From NCBI RefSeq assembly GCF_020595055.1, contig NZ_JAJDOO010000001.1:186001-250000 (forward strand): DNA of 64,000 bases, given 5' to 3'. The notes beneath the pieces are model-generated. The model saw nothing but the letters and a program-made list of their open reading frames with translations, searched no databases and was not told the origin of the DNA. This document shows, one piece after another, positions 61,012-64,000 of the stretch (position 1 is the stretch's first letter; the number at the start of each line of letters is the position of its first letter). The position numbers were made by a program, and so were the translations under genes. The stretch is from Desulfosporosinus shakirovi (lineage in GTDB: Bacteria; Bacillota; Desulfitobacteriia; Desulfitobacteriales; Desulfitobacteriaceae).

Positions 61012-62007
61012 TCACTTTCGAGGAACAAATAAGTTCTGAAATAAATCAATCGCATAATTATCTGTTAGCCCGGATATATAGTCGACCACCGCAATTGTTT
61101 TATTACCGCCTGCCCAAATCAAAAAGTTCTGCGGTAACTTTGAAAAATCCTGAGTATAGTATTCATAGAGTGCCTGGATGATATATTGTCCTTTTCGTCG
61201 CTCTTCCCGTAAATTCTGGCTGTTATAGACCCTCTCAAACATAAATTGCCGAAATTCCTGCATAGCGTGGTTTATCTCCACCGACTGTCTTATCTGATCT
61301 TGACCACTTGACGCTTCAATCATATCCACGACCATCGTGGTAATCATATCACTGGGCTTTACACCAAGCCTTCGCTTAACCCTTTCAGGCAAGTCACTTT
61401 GGGTAAGCAAGCCCGCCCGCAAGGCATCGTCGTAATCATGACAGAGATAAGCAATCCTATCTCCGGTTTTTACAATCTGCCCTTCCGGAGTTTTAGGTAT
61501 ACCCACTCCGGTGTGATGTAATATTCCATCAAGGACAGACTCTGTGAGATTTAAACCCAGCCCCTCTTGGGCTAGTACCGTCAAAATGCGAATCGACTGT
61601 TCATTATGCTCAAAATGGCCAATAATTTGTCTCAAAGCTTCTTCCCCAACATGGCCAAAGGGAGTATGCCCAACATCATGCCCTAAGGCAATCGCTTCAA
61701 TGAGGTCTTCATTTAATTTCAGCCCCCGAGCGATGGTTCGACATATTTGGGAAACTTCCAAACTATGCGTCATACGTGTCCGATAGTGATCTCCTGTTGG
61801 CGCAATATACACTTGGGTTTTATGTTTAAGACGACGAAACGGTTTGCTGTGCAAAATCCGATCTCGATCCCTTTGATACTTTGTACGAATCGGGCACTCT
61901 TCTTCTAAGCGCTCACGCTTGGCATCTCTGCTTTTTGCAGCATAGGGCGAGAGTCGTTCTTCCTCTTCTTTTTCAGACCGCTGACGAATGTTCAATATCT
62001 CGCTCAA
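61012..62007 (-). CDS. dgt: dGTPase-like HD-domain nucleotide triphosphohydrolase
   Basis: Hydrolyses dNTPs to deoxynucleosides and triphosphate in characterised relatives. 331 residues. HD residues: H81 (MTHSLEVSQICR), H110-D111 (ALGHDVGHTPFGH). The N-terminal RDRDRILHSKPFRRLKHKTQ and Y-IAPTGDHYRTR are typical of the Gram-positive dgt group near dnaG. The start is TTG 62007 with GGGGG nine bases upstream. Confidence 0.93.
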   Translation of the reverse strand: MSEILNIRQRSEKEEEERLSPYAAKSRDAKRERLEEECPIRTKYQRDRDRILHSKPFRRLKHKTQVYIAPTGDHYRTRMTHSLEVSQICRTIARGLKLNEDLIEAIALGHDVGHTPFGHVGEEALRQIIGHFEHNEQSIRILTVLAQEGLGLNLTESVLDGILHHTGVGIPKTPEGQIVKTGDRIAYLCHDYDDALRAGLLTQSDLPERVKRRLGVKPSDMITTMVVDMIEASSGQDQIRQSVEINHAMQEFRQFMFERVYNSQNLREERRKGQYIIQALYEYYTQDFSKLPQNFLIWAGGNKTIAVVDYISGLTDNYAIDLFQNLFVPRK

Positions 62008-62184
62008 ATCACTTTACCCCCTTGTCTTGGACGATGCTCAACAAACATTACTTCTTTCATTTTAGCATACTGCCCAGACAAATGTATGCGTGAAAACCGG
62101 GAACGGTTTTATACAATTCTCCAGTTCATTGAGGCTAAGTGTTAATTCATGTCGAAGAGTTTTAATGAGAATCCTAATGAAACG

Positions 62185-62226
62185 GATAGTGAACTCGTTC
62201 AGCTAAAGCTGAACGAGTTCACTATC
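62185..62226. terminator. Palindromic repeat / hairpin (copy B) after the DUF2284 gene
   Basis: Perfect 20-base arms (62185-62204 and 62207-62226) around AA. Bases 62188-62214 are identical to 49387-49413. The right end includes the first base of the DUF2284 stop codon. It probably terminates that transcript. Confidence 0.7.
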
Positions 62227-62783
62227 TAATCGAGGTTAAACATAATAAGGCTGATACATGAAATAGTATTTTTACCGTTATTATAAGACATCCCACAACT
62301 CTTCTCCAAGGCCATGACGTCTATTCCGCAGGCCTCTACGGAAGAAACTGCTTCTTCAGGGAATCGGCACTCCTGACCGTCAAGAAAAGCACACCGGCCA
62401 CAGTAAGTACAAGGGCCAACATTCAGAGGAAGGAATTCGTTGAAAGCTCCGGTGCTCCTTATATTGTCTAATACTTTTCTTAATATCTTTGTATGCTCTT
62501 CAATGCCTTCTTGCATACCTTCGTAATCAAAAGAATCTTCGAGTTGATATACAGTTTGGAATAATAGTCCTTGTTTAAACTTTAAAGCTTTTTCCTTCAT
62601 CTCATCAATCGAACCTACTGCAGGGGGACACATCCAATTTTTGTTGTAACTTCCGCACGAATTCTGCTCGCATTGCAACCTAAAGTCGTTATTAAATAGA
62701 ATATCTTCCTTTGCAATAATTGCTGATTGATCAACCCCCAGAGACTTTAGAAAAGACATCAAATCATCTATGGCTGAGCTCAT
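62226..62783 (-). CDS. DUF2284 metal-binding protein
   Basis: 185 residues of the predicted metal-binding DUF2284 family. Cysteines cluster as QCEQNSCGSYNKNWMCPP (about 38-53) and GPCTYCGRCAFLDGQECRFP (about 123-142), then EACG; the second is ferredoxin-like and suggests an iron-sulfur cluster. Function unknown; in anaerobes it often lies beside corrinoid or methyltransferase genes, and here a URO-D-family gene is upstream. Confidence 0.85.
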   Translation of the reverse strand: MSSAIDDLMSFLKSLGVDQSAIIAKEDILFNNDFRLQCEQNSCGSYNKNWMCPPAVGSIDEMKEKALKFKQGLLFQTVYQLEDSFDYEGMQEGIEEHTKILRKVLDNIRSTGAFNEFLPLNVGPCTYCGRCAFLDGQECRFPEEAVSSVEACGIDVMALEKSCGMSYNNGKNTISCISLIMFNLD

Positions 62784-62866
62784 AATTACACTCCTCGTAG
62801 AATAGCATCAATAAAGAACTATAGGAATTATTTAAAACTTTTAAAATTAATCTCAATCAAAGTAAG

Positions 62867-62891
62867 GCCCCCGAAGACGAACTTCGGAGGC
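62867..62891 (-). terminator. Hairpin after the URO-D-family gene
   Basis: Arms GCCCCCGAAG (62867-62876) and CTTCGGAGGC (62882-62891) with one mismatch. It lies 65 bases past the stop; no clear T run follows, so termination is uncertain. Confidence 0.5.
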
Positions 62892-62955
62892 ATTTCGCAC
62901 TGTCAAAAAGTATAAACTTACGTCTATACTCGCTAAGAATTAGCGCGACTTTATT

Positions 62956-63933
62956 TCAGAACATTTCTTTACTCATTCTGTCGATTGCTTCTGTGGCAGA
63001 ATCATAGACACCCGGGAAGGAACTAAAATTCAAACCTTGAGTTAAATTAGGAATAAAATATAACTTCCCGCAATTTTTGCAGGCCCTCTCTACTTCTTTG
63101 GCCACGATTTCAGGTGTCCATTCCGGAAAATCAACGACGCCACTATCGATATCCCCCATAAAGCTGATTTGTCCGCCGTATTTCTTGATCAGTTCGGGAG
63201 TGTTATTTGTTGTCATAACCCCCTGCCAGATATCTATTCCCATTTCAATCATATAGGGAACCAGGTTCGCTGCATAGGAATCACTGTGATGCACGATCAA
63301 CTCAACACCATTAGCTTTGTAGAATGCATAGATTTTCTTGTAAGCTGGCAAATAGAACTCTTCGAACATTGCCGGTGATATAAAGGAAGATTTTTGGCTG
63401 CCCCAGTCATCATGATGGAAAAGGGCATCTGGATGAAGACGATCGATCAGGATTTTGGCATAGTTTAGCTCAGCTTCCGTAAGATAATCAATCAGCTCAT
63501 GCATTGCTTCAGGTTCTTCATAAAGAGCCATTAAGGCATCTTCCATACTCATCAGGTGATGACACATTTCAAAAACCCCGGGGGCAACGAATGCTGTTAC
63601 AAATTGTTCATTGCGATCGATTGAATTGGCATGCGCAACAGCTGCAGCCCAAGCCTCATCAGAATTATCAATAACAGGCGCTTTCACGTATTTTCTCCAC
63701 TCTGTAATATCCTTTAATACTTTGTGTTCATCGTCATGTACAGGAAACTGACCCAGCTGACCTTCCGGCCATCTAAAGGTAATCCCCCAGCTATTCTTGA
63801 ATTCTGAACCTGGTGGGCACATAAGCTGTACAGGAACTTCAAGGATAATGTCCATAAATTCGTATTGATTAACAAAGCGATCCGGATTGCCACCTTTGAT
63901 CGTTTCCATTAAATTCTGCTTCTTCGTTAACAT
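62956..63933 (-). CDS. Uroporphyrinogen decarboxylase-family protein
   Basis: 325 residues, TIM-barrel of the URO-D / corrinoid methyltransferase family (MtaA, MtbA, MtvA types). Family features include LFHHDDWGSQKSSFISPAMF and FYLPAYKKIYAFYKANGVE. The zinc-binding H-x-C of methylcobamide:CoM methyltransferases is here VHHSDSY, lacking the cysteine, so a different metal arrangement or reaction is likely. AAAGGAGG precedes the ATG. Probably part of a one-carbon or demethylation function; substrate unknown. Confidence 0.85.
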   Translation of the reverse strand: MLTKKQNLMETIKGGNPDRFVNQYEFMDIILEVPVQLMCPPGSEFKNSWGITFRWPEGQLGQFPVHDDEHKVLKDITEWRKYVKAPVIDNSDEAWAAAVAHANSIDRNEQFVTAFVAPGVFEMCHHLMSMEDALMALYEEPEAMHELIDYLTEAELNYAKILIDRLHPDALFHHDDWGSQKSSFISPAMFEEFYLPAYKKIYAFYKANGVELIVHHSDSYAANLVPYMIEMGIDIWQGVMTTNNTPELIKKYGGQISFMGDIDSGVVDFPEWTPEIVAKEVERACKNCGKLYFIPNLTQGLNFSSFPGVYDSATEAIDRMSKEMF

Positions 63934-64000
63934 TATTTTCGGCCTCCTTTTATTTAGTTAAAGCTTGACACATTAAACCAATAAGGAGATTAAGCGCTTA

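Noticed and set aside
1-64000. CRISPR array, prophage, integron or complete transposon
   Set aside because: No regularly spaced repeats, no integrase or transposase, and no phage structural genes were seen.

Overview
The window looks like a chromosomal segment of an anaerobic, motile, low-GC Clostridia bacterium. The Desulfosporosinus/Desulfitobacterium neighbourhood is my inference, from the FliY/FliM/CheY switch module, the DUF2284 and uroporphyrinogen-decarboxylase-like genes, the dgt / GerMN lipoprotein / dnaG / rpoD order, and short dispersed palindromes between genes. About two thirds of the window is motility.

Region by region. (1) 1-18374, minus strand: a core flagellar and chemotaxis operon, in transcription order cheA-cheW-cheB-flgC-fliE-fliF-fliG-fliH-fliI-fliJ-flbD-fliL-fliM-fliY-cheY-fliO-fliP-fliQ-fliR-flhB-flhA, the last running off the left edge. 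flgB and the hook genes fliK, flgD and flgE are absent from their usual places. (2) 19040-22576, minus: filament-cap operon flaG-fliD-fliS-fliT-like-flaG and yjfB. (3) 22667-37570, minus: a sugar and glycosyltransferase island between the filament genes and flagellin. It holds a CDP-3,6-dideoxyhexose-type pathway (rfbF, rfbG, rfbH, a reductase and an RfbC-type epimerase), four tandem radical SAM/SPASM paralogues, an FkbM methyltransferase and three glycosyltransferases. (4) 37646-44919, minus: flagellin, a third flaG, csrA, fliW, yviE, flgL, flgK, flgN, flgM. (5) 45333-49391, plus: motA, motB, yaaR and cheR, with a Tat-exported M28 peptidase on the minus strand inside. (6) 49611-64000: housekeeping and metabolic genes: small orphan proteins, an SMR-type transporter, an SCP2 protein, RNase P RNA, Nif3-like and TrmK, an acetolactate-synthase-like enzyme, three tRNAs, rpoD, dnaG, a GerMN lipoprotein, dgt, a DUF2284 protein and a URO-D-family protein.

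Regulation can be partly read. Five sites share the form TAAAGnTT-N12-TWCGATAH (two of them degenerate) and sit before flaG-fliD, flagellin, the third flaG, flgM and motA; they look like a sigma-28 regulon. The flagellin leader has a GGA-loop hairpin plus a GGA-containing Shine-Dalgarno, the expected layout for CsrA control, with csrA and fliW about 1.2-1.9 kb away.

The least ordinary part is the island at 22.7-37.6 kb: four divergent radical SAM/SPASM enzymes of unknown reaction between glycosyltransferases and a dideoxysugar pathway, next to flagellin. I infer flagellin or cell-surface glycosylation with an unusual sugar. Other notable items are an RNase P RNA whose P12 arm carries a dispersed-repeat-like insertion, a four-hairpin candidate RNA at 60.04-60.13 kb, and two competing hairpins in the motA leader.
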